64,000 bases of DNA from JAWKOK01 sp963848115 (GCA_963848115.1 CAWKCP010000014.1:1-64000), one strand, 5' to 3'; counted from the first letter of the stretch, positions 1-9,638 are shown. Numbers and translations: made by a program. Notes: generated by a model not told the origin, from the letters alone.

Positions 1-1651
1 CGGCGGCGGCCTCGTTCATGGCGGCTCCTAGTTTCGTTTGCTCCGGAAATAGATTTTCATCGCCAATTAACGCAGTTGTCCCAGTTCTATCAAGTTGGCC
101 ATGCAGGCGGGGACTAACTCCGGCCAACATCAGCTTACCTCCGTTGGCCTGGAGCGCCTGAGCATAACGACGCAAGACGCCGATAAAGGTGCTGCCCACT
201 TCCGGTTGCCCGCGCAGAAGGAGAATCACCACGGCTCGTTGGGCTTCGTCAGCCATGGGAAGCTTTTGTTCAAACGTAGAGGCTGAGGCAAAAAAGAGGC
301 TGCCGTAGGTGTGAAGTAAGGTCACCTCGCCGCTGGACAGTTCGGCCGGGGCCGGCTGCTCATCCGGAAAGCCGCCCTCAACCGGTACAATTTGCACAAT
401 CTCAACCCGATTCGACGAATGAACCACATGGAGCACTATCGAGATTGCAATACCCACTGAAATGGCATATTGCAGAGGCATTATCAGCGTGGCCGTTAGG
501 GTCAAGAGCATGGCCGTGCGGGCGACCCATCCGGTAGACCAGACGAGTTCAATTTGGCGGGGTCGTATGTTCTGGAATCCAACCACCACCAGCAGGCCGC
601 CCAGCGCGGTCATAGGCACCAGTTTAACGGCATTTGCAAACAGCAGTACAATGACAGCGACCAACAGACCGGCAAAAATATTGGCCCAACGCGATTTGGA
701 GCCGGCATTGACTGTAACGGCGGTTCCTGACATCGAGCCGCCGCCGGGGATGCCCTGAAAGAAGCCGGCGGCGATATTGGCTAGCCCCTGCCCGGCAAAA
801 TCTCTTGAAACATCCGGATATTTGCCGTCCGGATTCGGAAAGCTTTGACCAACACCCGCTCCTTGAACCAGACCAATGATCCCGATCGCGATAGCCGGCA
901 TCACCAGCGTCGGTACCAACGAAAGCTCAGGTAGCATGGGAATCGGCAATGCTCGGGGAATGTAGGCGATATCGCCGACGACTTCGATTGACTCGACGCC
1001 AAAAGCGGCTGTCAAGAGGACAGATACAATGGTGATCACGATCAGCGAAAGAACCAATGCAAACTGTTTCAGGCGGGTGTAACCAAAGCCAATGATAAGC
1101 CCAATCGTGGTCAACCCTAGGAGCGTCGTGAGGGCATTAAATTGATTTACATTAAGCACCATATCGGCCAGCATGGGGATTTCGACGTAATAGGGAGTCG
1201 TGTAACCCGTCAGGTCGGGCAGCGCGCCGATAACAATATTCAGGGCTATCCCGGTGATAAAGCCCGTCATTACGGATTGAGACACATATTTGATCAGGCT
1301 TCCCAACTTCAAAAGCCCCACTACCAATTGAAAGATGCCAATTAGCAACACTAGGGTGACCATGGCAGCCATCTTCTTCTCGTCCGGGACAAAATACAAT
1401 GCATCGCCCACTGCCACCGACAATGCACCGGTGGTTGAAACATTCATATAGATCGAACTGGTGAATAGGGCCCCAATCGGTGTCGCGATCATCAGCGTAT
1501 AGAGACCCATAACCGGGTTGACCATAGCCAACATCGCATTGGCCATGCCCTGGGGGACATTCACTATGGCAAAGGTCAGACCGGCCAAGAAGTCGGCGGT
1601 GAGTTGCTCTCGTCCCAAGGGCAGGTATGAGCTTGGGGTTAATCTACGCAT
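1..1651 (-). CDS. SulP-family anion permease with STAS domain (partial, runs off left edge)
   Basis: About 550 codons read without interruption from an ATG at 1651 to the window edge, so the C-terminus is missing. The first ~410 residues are hydrophobic, with ~10-12 membrane segments. The early stretch NVPQGMANAMLAMVNPVMGL is the SulP transmembrane 1 signature, and GGGSMSGTAVTVNAGSKSR matches the conserved SulP core loop. The last ~110 residues lose hydrophobicity and look like a STAS domain (VVILLLRG, then a helix-strand pattern), as in SLC26/SulP carriers. Known members move sulfate, bicarbonate or other anions; the substrate cannot be read from sequence. An AAAGGTG ribosome site lies about 6 bases before the ATG. 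No partner gene on the same strand suggests an operon beyond the membrane protein just upstream. Confidence 0.9.
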   Translation of the reverse strand, partial: MRRLTPSSYLPLGREQLTADFLAGLTFAIVNVPQGMANAMLAMVNPVMGLYTLMIATPIGALFTSSIYMNVSTTGALSVAVGDALYFVPDEKKMAAMVTLVLLIGIFQLVVGLLKLGSLIKYVSQSVMTGFITGIALNIVIGALPDLTGYTTPYYVEIPMLADMVLNVNQFNALTTLLGLTTIGLIIGFGYTRLKQFALVLSLIVITIVSVLLTAAFGVESIEVVGDIAYIPRALPIPMLPELSLVPTLVMPAIAIGIIGLVQGAGVGQSFPNPDGKYPDVSRDFAGQGLANIAAGFFQGIPGGGSMSGTAVTVNAGSKSRWANIFAGLLVAVIVLLFANAVKLVPMTALGGLLVVVGFQNIRPRQIELVWSTGWVARTAMLLTLTATLIMPLQYAISVGIAISIVLHVVHSSNRVEIVQIVPVEGGFPDEQPAPAELSSGEVTLLHTYGSLFFASASTFEQKLPMADEAQRAVVILLLRGQPEVGSTFIGVLRRYAQALQANGGKLMLAGVSPRLHGQLDRTGTTALIGDENLFPEQTKLGAAMNEAAA

Positions 1652-1753
1652 CGCTTGCACCTTTGTCTATATGAGCCACGGGTTGATCACGTAGGTTGGC
1701 ATTTAGAATATATGCACTGACCAGAAAAACCCAAGCTGGAAAGACCAGAAAGA

Positions 1754-2356
1754 TCAATTGATCCCACCAGGAAGAATCGCGCCAATCCACAATACGGCGC
1801 CGACACCCCAAGTAAGGAGGACCAACCAGCGTGGTACTACGTTGGTCCGGAACCAGACTGCGCCGGACGAGAACACGTAGACGCCCGCCATCCTCATGGC
1901 GAAGATAGCAATGATGTTGCGCATGAGTTTCCGGCCCATCATATAGAAACCACCCTCAATCAATAGCTCAGGATTCACGGAGTAACCGTACACGATAGTC
2001 GCACCTATGGCTGCCCAAATAAACACCATGCCCAAAAAGAGCAATCCGCTTCCGATGAATACCGTTGAGAAGAATTGGTCCTCCAGGTGCCCCAAAAGGT
2101 CACGCGGAACGCCCATGAACCACAGAAACGCAATGCCGGCAAAGGGTACCAGACCGATAGCAAACGAAGCAGTATCTCCATATTGTTTGAGCCAGTCGCC
2201 GCTGATATCGGTCGGACTGGCTGGAAATGAAATTTCAAGCAAGCCAATGATCGTTCCCATCAAGGCCGAAAAGACAAGTCCGGCTATCGCTGCTGTACGC
2301 GGTGATCTGAGGCGAGGTCTTGTTAGATAGCTTATATCACCATTTGGACCAGACAT
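1754..2356 (-). CDS. Hypothetical membrane protein, about five transmembrane segments
   Basis: A 200-residue protein with five hydrophobic stretches, at about residues 21-41, 62-82, 95-125, 143-167 and 177-197. It has no motif I recognise. The start is placed at the ATG at 2356 because GGGGA lies 7 bases upstream; an in-frame ATG at 2416 has no such site and would add 20 non-hydrophobic residues. It ends about 100 bases before the SulP gene on the same strand, so the two may be co-transcribed. Function unknown. Confidence 0.7.
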   Translation of the reverse strand: MSGPNGDISYLTRPRLRSPRTAAIAGLVFSALMGTIIGLLEISFPASPTDISGDWLKQYGDTASFAIGLVPFAGIAFLWFMGVPRDLLGHLEDQFFSTVFIGSGLLFLGMVFIWAAIGATIVYGYSVNPELLIEGGFYMMGRKLMRNIIAIFAMRMAGVYVFSSGAVWFRTNVVPRWLVLLTWGVGAVLWIGAILPGGIN

Positions 2357-2523
2357 GGTTTCCCCATTGAGGATTGTCGTCAAAAACTCGCTGAACCATG
2401 GCGCCGGCGAAATCAATGATCTCGACGTGGTTTCAGTTTAGCTGCATCAACAACGGCAGTTCGAAGCGCGGCATACCGACCGGCAGTGCAGGGGTAGAGC
2501 CTTGCGCACAGAGCGCAAACTGT

Positions 2524-2604
2524 TCATTGAGGTTGCGTGGGGAACATCCACTCGTTGATGTTGTAGAGCGTTGATGTTGAGAGGATGTTCGCCCACTCAT
2601 TCAT
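2524..2604 (-). CDS. Candidate 26-residue small protein
   Basis: An AGGAGG ribosome site sits 6 bases before ATG at 2604, as good as any in the window. The frame runs 26 codons (MNEWANILSTSTLYNINEWM at the N-terminus) to TGA at 2524. A second ATG at 2600 opens another frame of 55 codons ending at 2433. Its last ~30 residues (PVGMPRFELPLLMQLN at the end) look more protein-like, so the locus could be one ~55-residue gene with a frameshift. It lies just downstream of the 65-residue gene. No homology is recognised. Confidence 0.35.
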   Translation of the reverse strand: MNEWANILSTSTLYNINEWMFPTQPQ

Positions 2605-2629
2605 TGTGCGCCTCCTGGGATCCGTGACT

Positions 2630-2827
2630 TCAGGACCTGAGCGCAACGATCTCGTTCTGTAATTCGTCGAGCAGGAGTGCGTATTCTTCCGGCGTCAGAA
2701 ACGCCTTTATCTCGTCCAATAGAAATAGGATCCAGCCCACACGCTCTTCCGCCGGACGTATGCGTCCAATGGTTTCGCCGCTGAGCTGAAGCCACTTGGT
2801 TAGGTCCGGATCATAGAGTCTGGTCAT
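2630..2827 (-). CDS. Hypothetical 65-residue protein
   Basis: A short, mostly helical, acidic protein; FLTPEEYALLLDELQ resembles an amphipathic helix pair. The start is the ATG at 2827 because GGGAGGT lies 7 bases upstream; the earlier in-frame ATG at 2851 has no such site. It is followed after 25 bases by another small frame with a strong ribosome site, so the two may be co-translated from one message. No transmembrane segment or signal peptide. I do not recognise the family. Confidence 0.6.
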   Translation of the reverse strand: MTRLYDPDLTKWLQLSGETIGRIRPAEERVGWILFLLDEIKAFLTPEEYALLLDELQNEIVALRS

Positions 2828-2849
2828 GAAGTGACCTCCCACAGGTAAC

Positions 2850-2884
2850 AAGAAGTCGGGCCATTTGGAACGGCCCGACTTCTT
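2850..2884 (-). terminator. Hairpin between the SH3 lipoprotein gene and the 65-residue gene
   Basis: Perfect 13-base inverted repeat (2850-2862 and 2872-2884) with a 9-base loop, directly after the stop of the minus-strand gene ending at 2910. The downstream T-run is weak, so it may be a modest terminator or a 3'-end stabiliser. Confidence 0.65.
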
Positions 2885-2909
2885 TCCGTTTCAGTACACG
2901 TGCTCGAAC

Positions 2910-4466
2910 TTAACGCGGCCAGTCGAGCCCCTGCAGCAGCCAGTCCGGCAGTTGCTCTTCCAACTGTGTGATCTGCTGCGCATCGCCGCCGGCAGCAGCA
3001 ATGGTCCAGATGCCCCAGGCGCCGTCACGGTTGCTCATGAAGGCAATGCGGCTGCCGTCCGGACTCCAGGCGGGCAGGCCGTCGAAGGCCTCGTTCTCGG
3101 TCAGCCGGGTGATGGTCCCATCAGCCACGGCCAGCGTGTAGAGCTCCCAAGTTCCGTCCCGCGAGTCGCTCATGAAAACGATAGATTCGCCATCGGGCGA
3201 CCAGCGCGGCAGCGAGTCGTTGAAGCCGTCGGTCAGCGGGCTGCGCTCGGAGCCATCGGCTGTTGATGGTCCAGAGACCGCAATTGTTGCCCGAGTCGCA
3301 TCACAGCCTTTGAAGACTATCACGTCGTCGGTCGGGATGCCAATCTGCGTCCTTGCCGAAGCCAAGGTCGATGACCTCCGGGAAGCCGGTGCGGTCATTG
3401 CTGGGAATCGGCTCGACGATGTAGACATGCCAACGTCGGTCGCCGGTGCGGTTGCTGGAGAAGACCAGACGGTCGCCCGTGGGGCTCCAGCGCGGCGTGC
3501 TGTCTTCCAGGTTGGCCGAATAGCGCACGCGTTCATCGGCATCGAAGTCGTAGGCGCTCAGGCCAAGTTGGTCGGCCTGCACGCTGCGGAAGGCCATGAT
3601 ATTACCGCCGCGCAAGACCGAGGGCTGCATGGCATTGGCGATAATCAGCGTGGCTTCGGAGCCGGGCTGGGCCGACACGGCATAGATGTCTTCCAGATCG
3701 TAGGCGCGGTTGCCCTCGCGCAGCACGCGTGATGCCGAGAAGACGATCACGCTTTCGGGATCCAATTCGTCGGGCGCATCAACGACTTCCATAGCAGGCA
3801 TCTGGACGACGGCAGCCATGGGCGGGGCATCAATGACGGGCACGTCGTCGGCATCGGTCGCTTCGATGTAGGCGGCAGCAACCCAGCCCAGCCCATTGGG
3901 CGCTTCGGGCACGCTGGCAACCCACCAGGCGCCATCTTGGCTGACGCCGATGATCTCACCTTCAACGCCCTGGGCGGCGACGCCCCAGATGTCGTAGCCG
4001 GTGCCGGGACCAGTACGCACGTTGACGCCGGCCTCAGGAATCACACGGCCGGACGGTGCGGCGGCCATAGCGGCGGCCAACTCAACCTCAGGAGCATCCG
4101 AATCGTCGGCCACCGGATCAGGATCGGCGGCGCTTTCTTCATCGGCGGCCTCCTCAGCCGGGACTTCGGTCGGTTCGGCAGCGGCTTCTTCGTCAGTTGC
4201 CTCCTCAGCCGGGACTTCGGTAGGCTCGGGAGCAGCTTCTTCCTCTGCCGGGGCCTCCGTCGGCTCGGCAGCGGCTTCCTCCTCAGTCGCTTCCTCGGCC
4301 GGGGCCTCTGTCGGCTCGGCAGCACCTCTTCAGCCGCAGCAGGCTCGCTTGCCGGCGCCTCTGCCTGCTGTCCGCCGCACGCAGCGAGCACGAGCAACAC
4401 GCTCATCATCAGTGCCAGGAAAACAAGCGTCCTGGAACGCCCTTTCACATGGGATTTTCTCAACAT
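2910..4466 (-). CDS. SH3b and TolB-like beta-propeller lipoprotein, frameshifted
   Basis: One gene in several frames. The N-terminus (ATG 4466, AAGGAG upstream) is a lipoprotein signal peptide ending LVLAAC, so the product should be anchored outside the membrane. An acidic Ala/Glu/Pro/Thr linker follows, then a bacterial SH3 domain (GVNVRTGPGTGYDIWG; GAWWVASVPEAPNGLGWV) and a C-terminal PD40/TolB-type propeller with repeats such as RWSPTGDRLVFSSNRTG, RWSPDGESIVFMSDSRDG and AWSPDGSRIAFMSNRDG. Shifts are needed near 4325 (one base missing in the linker) and at about 3330, 3300 and 3262 (short alternation of two frames in one blade). Such proteins probably bind cell-wall or surface ligands; the role is inferred. 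It could be a sequencing artefact or a decaying gene. The neighbouring lipoprotein shares the SH3 module. Confidence 0.8.
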
Positions 4467-4576
4467 TGTTTGTACTCTCCTTGAATCTTTGATTGTGACC
4501 TACCCGCTTGCGTTCAGGATAGGTATCGGATGAATCATTAGCGAGCTACGATAAAGCTTGACTGGTACGGAACCGC

Positions 4577-4616
4577 GACGGCAGGGAAAGCCAACTTCTT
4601 AGGCTCCCCTGCCGTC
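4577..4616 (-). terminator. Hairpin downstream of the META lipoprotein gene
   Basis: Perfect 10-base inverted repeat at 4577-4586 and 4607-4616 with a 20-base loop, 45 bases beyond the stop of the minus-strand gene ending at 4662. There is no strong T-run. Confidence 0.45.
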
Positions 4617-4661
4617 ACGCATACATGCCGTGAGCCGTGAGGCACAGCCGGTAGCATCGCG

Positions 4662-6501
4662 TTACGGCGCACGATCCATGATCGCCACGATCTGATCGCC
4701 GCTGTTGCGCAGTTCCAGCCTGTTGCCGTCGATGCGGAAACGGGTTGCAGACGGTAGCGTCAGCAAGAACGCAGCTTCCTGTTCCATCACCCCTTCCGGT
4801 TCGGGACACAACTGTGACGTTGCGCCCAAACTGCTGATCGTAATCTCGTTGTTGCTGGTCGAGAAGGAGCCGAAATAACCGTTGCAGCCGCCGTTGCCGG
4901 TCACCTGCCCATCGGCGCCGAACTCGGTCGTGATCCGCGTGTCGGCGATCAGCGTTGTGATGCCGTTGCCGTCATTGAACTGAACCACCTCCCAGCGAGT
5001 GCCATTGAGCAGATCGGCCGCAGGTGTGTTGGTCGGGGCCGGCTGCGGTGTGTTGGTCGGCGCCGGCTGAGGCGTATTTGTCGGCGTCGCGGTCGGGGCC
5101 TGGCCGACAACGTTGACAGTCACCTCACGGAAGACAGTCGAGCCATCGCGTAGCAGCACGCGCATCTCATAGGTGGTGGTGGCGGTCGGACAGACCTGTT
5201 CGCTGCCCTGGCCGGCACGCGGGAAGCGAGCGTAGTTCTCGCCGCGTGGATAGACCCAGACTGCCTGCACATTCTGGACATCCCAGTTCAAGCGCGTGCA
5301 TTGGCCCTGATTGATGCTCGTCTGGTCAGCCCAGAGCGAGATCTGCGCGGTCGGTGTGGCCGTGGCGGCCGGAATCGGTGTGCGCGTGGCAATGGGCGTC
5401 ACCACAATCGGCGGTACGGCAACCGGCGGCGCCGGCTCGATCACGGGCACGTCAGCAACATTGCTGGCGAGAACAAAGTCGGCAGATACCCAGGCGATGC
5501 CGTTGGGCGCGGAAGGAACCGAGACCGCCCACCAGGTGCCGGCCGGGTTGCGCCCGACGATTTCGCCTTCATCGCCGAAGACTGCAAAGCCCAGGATCGG
5601 GTAGTGGGTGCCGGGACCGGAGCGAATGTTGACGCCACTGGGAGCCGTGACGCGACCCGTGGGCATGGCCGGCTCCGGCTCGGGCTGGGGAAGGTCAACC
5701 TCGAGCCGCGGCGACAAGAGCACTGCGGTTTCGCCATTGGCGGCACGCAGCACCATCAGGTTGCCTTCCATGCCGAATGTGGCCACGGTCGACAGCGCGA
5801 TCAGATATTCGGCTTCCTGGGTCATGACGTCGGGGGGACTTTCGCAGAAGCGGAATGTGGTGGCGATCTCGCCAATCGTGAGCGTGTCGCCGTTGACGGT
5901 ATAGCCGGCAGAATAGTTGTTGCAGCCGGCCTCGCCGCTCAGTTGGCCATCGGTCCCAAAGTTGGCGGTGATTTCGGAACCGTCAATGACGCCCACAACG
6001 GCTTCCCGACCATTGTTGTAGCCGGTCACCTGCCAATTGGTGCCCGCCAGGTCCTGAGATTCGGCCACGAAGGTCGCCAGAATCTCATTGCCGCCGCGCA
6101 GGATCAACTGGCTCGTGGGAGCCGACGAAGTCGGTCGTGGCGGCAAGTGCGTTCATGTAGGCCGTGGCTTGATTCATGATCGCGTCTTCGCATGCCATCA
6201 TGGTTGACGCCATGGGCTGCGCAAAGGTCAGGTTGGAGCCGTCTTGGGTGTAGGCGCCGTTGAACTGATTGCAGCCGTCTGTGCCATTGGCTGTGCCATC
6301 GTTGCCAAAGGCCAGCGTAACCCGCGTTCCCGGCAACGGCAGGCTGCCGTCCAGGCTGCTCAGCACCCAGCTTGTGCCGGCGAGATCCATGCCGGCCACG
6401 ACTTCGTCCGTGCCGGTGTCAGGCGGCGGATAGGCGGGCTGGCAGGCTGCCAGCACTGCAAGCACAAGCATGGCTAAACCGATTCTGATCAAGTTTTTCA
6501 T
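4662..6501 (-). CDS. Triple META-domain, SH3b lipoprotein, one frameshift
   Basis: The product starts with a lipoprotein signal (MKNLIRIGLAMLVLAVLAAC) and is likely surface-anchored. Domain order: META 1 (LAGTSWVLSSLDG ... GTDGCNQFNGAYTQDG), META 2 (LAGTNWQVTGYNNGREAVVG ... GEAGCNNYSAGYTVNG), SH3b (GVNIRSGPGTHYPILG), a Pro/Thr linker with a beta-sandwich stretch containing INQGQCTRLNWDVQNV, a TPTNTPQPAP linker, and META 3 (LNGTRWEVVQFNDG ... GNGGCNGYFG). META domains occur in HslJ-type envelope stress proteins. One extra C near 6120 breaks the frame inside the first META repeat; removing it gives the continuous reading GSTSQLIL. The upstream non-coding block (6502-7040) contains tandem repeats that may regulate it. 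Confidence 0.85.
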
Positions 6502-6527
6502 ATAGATCTTCTCCTTTATAGTATCGA

Positions 6528-6593
6528 ACTAAACATTGTACGTTATATTACTAAACCTTGTACGTTATATTACTAAACCTTGTACATCACACT
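6528..6593. repeat. Three tandem 22-base repeats upstream of the META lipoprotein gene
   Basis: Copies at 6528-6549, 6550-6571 and 6572-6593. The first two differ at one position; the third diverges in its last eight bases. Each contains TTGTAC at the same place, so the sites repeat every two helical turns, 27 bases or more before the minus-strand start codon at 6501. This is the layout of cooperative operator sites. A related, diverged pair lies at about 6920-6955. Confidence 0.7.
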
Positions 6594-6598
6594 ACTCT

Positions 6599-6652
6599 TG
6601 GATATGGAAACCAATTCCCGTCATCACCTCCTCTCAGAACTGAAATCAAATG
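6599..6652. repeat. Duplicated leader segment, copy 1
   Basis: About 45 of 54 bases match 6958-7010. On the minus strand both copies carry GAGGAGGTG followed by a possible start codon and a short similar reading (MTGIGFHIQE then stop here). Each copy lies next to 22-base-periodic repeats, so a unit of roughly 110 bases seems to be duplicated. Confidence 0.6.
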
Positions 6653-6773
6653 GGTGTGTTCAGACTCAGTTGAAGCATTCCGGGATTAGGCCAGAACGAA
6701 TTGGGTGAACCAGAAAGGCCGTGGCCTAATCCCGGAATGCTGGCTCAACTCGTTTTGAACATACCCAAATCAA
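6648..6773. repeat. Long imperfect palindrome (MITE- or REP-like)
   Basis: The core is a perfect 20-base inverted repeat at 6674-6693 and 6722-6741 with a 28-base spacer. Similarity between the arms continues outwards, imperfectly, to about 6648 and 6773. A transcript would fold into one long stem-loop. No protein is encoded. Confidence 0.7.
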
Positions 6774-6844
6774 ACGAGCATATCGGCAATACCTTTCCAA
6801 AGAAACCAGATCCCGAAAATCAACGAAACCGTAATGGTAAGCAT
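6770..6844 (-). CDS. Possible 24-residue hydrophobic peptide
   Basis: The reading MLTITVSLIFGIWFLWKGIA plus four residues has the composition of a single membrane helix with a charged C-terminal end. It overlaps the outer arm of the palindrome and has no convincing ribosome site, so it may be chance or the relic of a membrane gene. Confidence 0.15.
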   Translation of the reverse strand: MLTITVSLIFGIWFLWKGIADMLV

Positions 6845-6957
6845 ACGGCTGTGCCGTTACAGCCACCGCTGCGACGCATTCAACAACTTCGCCGACTGTC
6901 TTGGCGCTACGACGGAATCGTATACTACGAAATCTTGTACGGTATACTGCTGAAACT

Positions 6958-7010
6958 TGGGTGTGGAAATCAGTTCTCGTCAACACCTCCTCTTTGAACT
7001 GAAATCAAAC
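6958..7010. repeat. Duplicated leader segment, copy 2
   Basis: Partner of 6599-6652. On the minus strand it has AGAGGAGGTG, then a possible TTG start and a frame of 86 codons that runs to 6726 but has a composition unlike a real protein. Just beyond it (about 6920-6955) are two 22-base-spaced elements resembling the 6528-6593 repeats. Confidence 0.55.
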
Positions 7011-7040
7011 GAGCAGTACGTTACTCACTGTTTGACCATA

Positions 7041-7772
7041 TTACTTAACGGACAGCGTCATGAGGGCATACAACGATATCCCGCCTACAAAGAGAATGCC
7101 GGCAAAGCTTGGCTCTCCCTCCTTGTTCGCCTCCGGAATCAAGCTCTGCGTGACCGTTGTGATCAGGAAGCCTGATGCAAAAGCGATCAAGGTGAGTCGC
7201 AGCGCCAATGACTGCTCTCGCAGCAGGCCATAGCCCAGCAGCGCGCCGACCACAATGCAGAGCACAAAAAGCCACGATAGCAGACGACGCTGTGCCGACG
7301 GAATACCCTGACGTTTGGCCGTGGCTGTCGCTACGAAAGCCAGGGGTAGCGTGCTGGTTGCAATGCCCAAGGCCAGCAGTATGCCGGTGGCCAGTGTGAG
7401 CGTGGAGCCGATGCCAATCACCATGCCGTCAATCAGCATGTCGACCAGCACGCCTGCGTAGAGACCAAGGGATGTTACCTCCGCATCGCCGACAGCCTTG
7501 GCGGCCAACTGTTGCCCTGATACGTATTCGAAGGCCACGAAGAGCGCACCGCCCAGAAAGAAGGCAAGTGCCACGCCCGACGGAATACCATACCGCACCG
7601 CGGGCGGCATGAGGCTGAGTCCGACCAGCGCCGTTATGATGCCGGCGGCAAATTGCAGCGCTGCACTGATCACTCGATCTGGTACGTCAAATCTTTCTGC
7701 CAGCGGCGCACCCAGGTACGTGAGACCGGCAGTCAGCAACGCAATGGCAAAAACGAGCGAGAATTCATTCAC
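7041..7772 (-). CDS. ZIP-family metal transporter
   Basis: 243 residues, about eight hydrophobic segments. GVLVDMLIDGMVIGIG fits ZIP transmembrane 4, which carries metal-binding residues, and QSLIPEANKEGEP fits transmembrane 5 with its conserved Glu. Known ZIP proteins import Zn2+, Fe2+ or Mn2+ into the cytosol. The usual His of the segment-4 motif (HNxxD) is not obvious: this protein has VDxxIDG, which may alter specificity. The start is a GTG at 7772 with no clear ribosome site. It lies 70 bases downstream of the AbgT-type gene on the same strand. Confidence 0.8.
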   Translation of the reverse strand: MNEFSLVFAIALLTAGLTYLGAPLAERFDVPDRVISAALQFAAGIITALVGLSLMPPAVRYGIPSGVALAFFLGGALFVAFEYVSGQQLAAKAVGDAEVTSLGLYAGVLVDMLIDGMVIGIGSTLTLATGILLALGIATSTLPLAFVATATAKRQGIPSAQRRLLSWLFVLCIVVGALLGYGLLREQSLALRLTLIAFASGFLITTVTQSLIPEANKEGEPSFAGILFVGGISLYALMTLSVK

Positions 7773-7843
7773 AGCAGTTCACAAAATCGATGGCGCATGT
7801 CCTTCCTGAAGTAGCGGGCCATAGGCGTGTGTTGTTGCGACGA

Positions 7844-9515
7844 CTACGCACCCACCGGATAGCCGGGGCCCAGAGGGATACCCAGCACATACCAAATGAC
7901 GAAGAAAATGATCCACGTGACGGCAATGATGATGGCGTAGGGCAGCATCAGCGCCACAATGGTGCCCAAGCCTGCATCCTTCTGATAGCGCTGGGCCACT
8001 GTCACCACAAAGGGCAGATAGACCATCAGCGGCGTGACCACATTCAGCGGCGAGTCGCCGACTCGATAGGCGGCCAGCACGGTCTGTGGGGCGACGCCCA
8101 GGCGCATGAAGATGGGGATGAAGACTGGGGCAAAGATGGCCCACTTGGGCATGCCGCCGGGAATAATGATGTTGAGCAGAAGAATCACCAGAACCATGCC
8201 CAGCAACAAGGGCAACGCGCCCACATTCGAGCGTTCCAAGAGATCCGCCGCTGCAACTGCGGCTACGGTCGGCATGTTGGTGTAGTTGAAGTAGGCGATG
8301 AACTGGCTGATCATCAGCAGCATGAAGACCAGGCCGCCCAGACCGGAAAAGGTCTTGGTGACGGCGGCGATGACCTCATTGCCGCTGGTCATGGTTCCCG
8401 CGCCGCGCCCGAAGGCAATGCCCGTGACCAAGAAGAACATGGTGATGATGAAGAGCAGGCTGTCCATGAAAGGCGTGGCGCCGATAATGTCGCCGGTTAG
8501 CGGCTCCCGCAGCGGAGCGCCGGGGGGCAACGTGAGTAGTGCAATCAAGACCAAGTAGACCAGCGCAGCAATGCCGGCAAAGCGCATGCCGCGCGACTCT
8601 GCCGGTGTTAGCTTGTCATCATCACCGGCTTCGCCCGCTTCCATCTCGCCAAAATCATACTTGCCCAGCCGCGGCTCCACCATGCGTTCGGTGACAATCG
8701 TGGCCACGATGGCGAGCACCAGCGCCGATGCCGCGGCGAAAAAGTAGTTGGCGACAATCGAGATCGGTTCGCCGCCGCCCAGCATGATGGCCTCGTTGGT
8801 GATCTCCGTCAACATGCTGTCGATGGGCGTGATGAAGAAGTTGGCCCCGAAGGCCGCGCCCACGCCGGCGAAGGCCGCGGCCATGCCTGCCAACGGGTGG
8901 CGTTTGAGCGTGACAAAGGCCGCCGCACCCAGCGGAATCAAGATGAGGTAGCCGGCGTCCGCGGCCACGCTGGAGAGTACGCCCACGAAGATGATGATGA
9001 AGGCGATGAGCCGCCGCGGCGCAATCTGCACCAACATGCGGATCGATGCGCCCATCAGTCCGGCGCTTTCAGCCACGCCCGCGCCCATCATGGCGATGAA
9101 GGTGACGGCGACGACGCCAAATCCCTGGAAGTTGAAGACAAAGGATGAGAAGAGAAAGCGGATGCCATCCACCGTGAGCAGGCTCTGAATGGCGATTGTG
9201 CGCTCTTCGATCTCATAGTCGACGCCGTACGGATTCGGGGGCACGACAATGCCCGGCGCCACGGTGTCCTCATAGTATTCATGCTCGGCAGGCACAGGGA
9301 CTTCCACCGCGATCAGTTCGGTGACGCTGACGCCGGCCAAATAGAGGATGTGCGAGAGCACGGATCACGCCAATGATCAGATACAGGAACATGAGCACGG
9401 GATGGGGCACCTTGTTGCCCACCGTCTCGATGCCGTCCAAGAGTCGCTGGGTAAGACCTTTCTTGTCCGCGATCTCTATATCGCCGTTTTGCGTGCCTTC
9501 TGTTTCTTCACTCAT
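7844..9515 (-). CDS. AbgT-family transporter, one frameshift
   Basis: About 556 residues once corrected, near the family norm of 510-550. The ATG at 9515 follows AGGGAG. The first segment (LDGIETVGNKVPHPVLMFLY) is the conserved AbgT N-terminus. The frame breaks near 9362, where one extra C after GTGAT separates LIIGVI from VLSHILYLAGVSV. Downstream, GAAFGANFFITPIDSMLTEI and the long C-terminal membrane region (GGMPKWAIFAPVFIPIFMRL; YRVGDSPLNVVTPLMVYLP) are typical. Family members take up p-aminobenzoyl-glutamate or export sulfonamides by ion coupling. Two M20-clan peptidases encoded upstream on the same strand could hydrolyse imported dipeptide-like substrates; that link is inferred. Confidence 0.88.
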
Positions 9516-9584
9516 CTCGATCTCCCTACTCGATCCACCAATGTGCGGTTACGGTGTGAGAATGCCTAGTACTTGTCCACTGAG

Positions 9585-9638
9585 GGTTCGTAGTAACCAC
9601 TTTAGCGGTTTGAGCGGCTGAAGCCGCTACTACGAACC
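9585..9638. repeat. Palindromic intergenic element
   Basis: Perfect 11-base arms at 9585-9595 and 9628-9638 around a second, inner inverted repeat (AGCGG with CCGCT). It separates the AbgT-type and M20 genes. The type resembles short palindromes scattered in Chloroflexota genomes. Confidence 0.5.

Noticed and set aside
95..1345. Three plus-strand open frames in the first 1.4 kb
   Set aside because: They are antisense to a continuous minus-strand SulP reading with clear family motifs.
6528..6593. A CRISPR array
   Set aside because: The 22-base repeats are directly adjacent with no spacers, and no cas gene is present.
6726..6986. 86-codon minus-strand frame preceded by a good ribosome site
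   Set aside because: Its amino-acid composition is unlike a protein and it covers a palindrome and repeats; only the leader segment is kept.
7779..9621. Several plus-strand frames opposite the AbgT gene
   Set aside because: Shadows of the transporter; no ribosome sites or family similarity.
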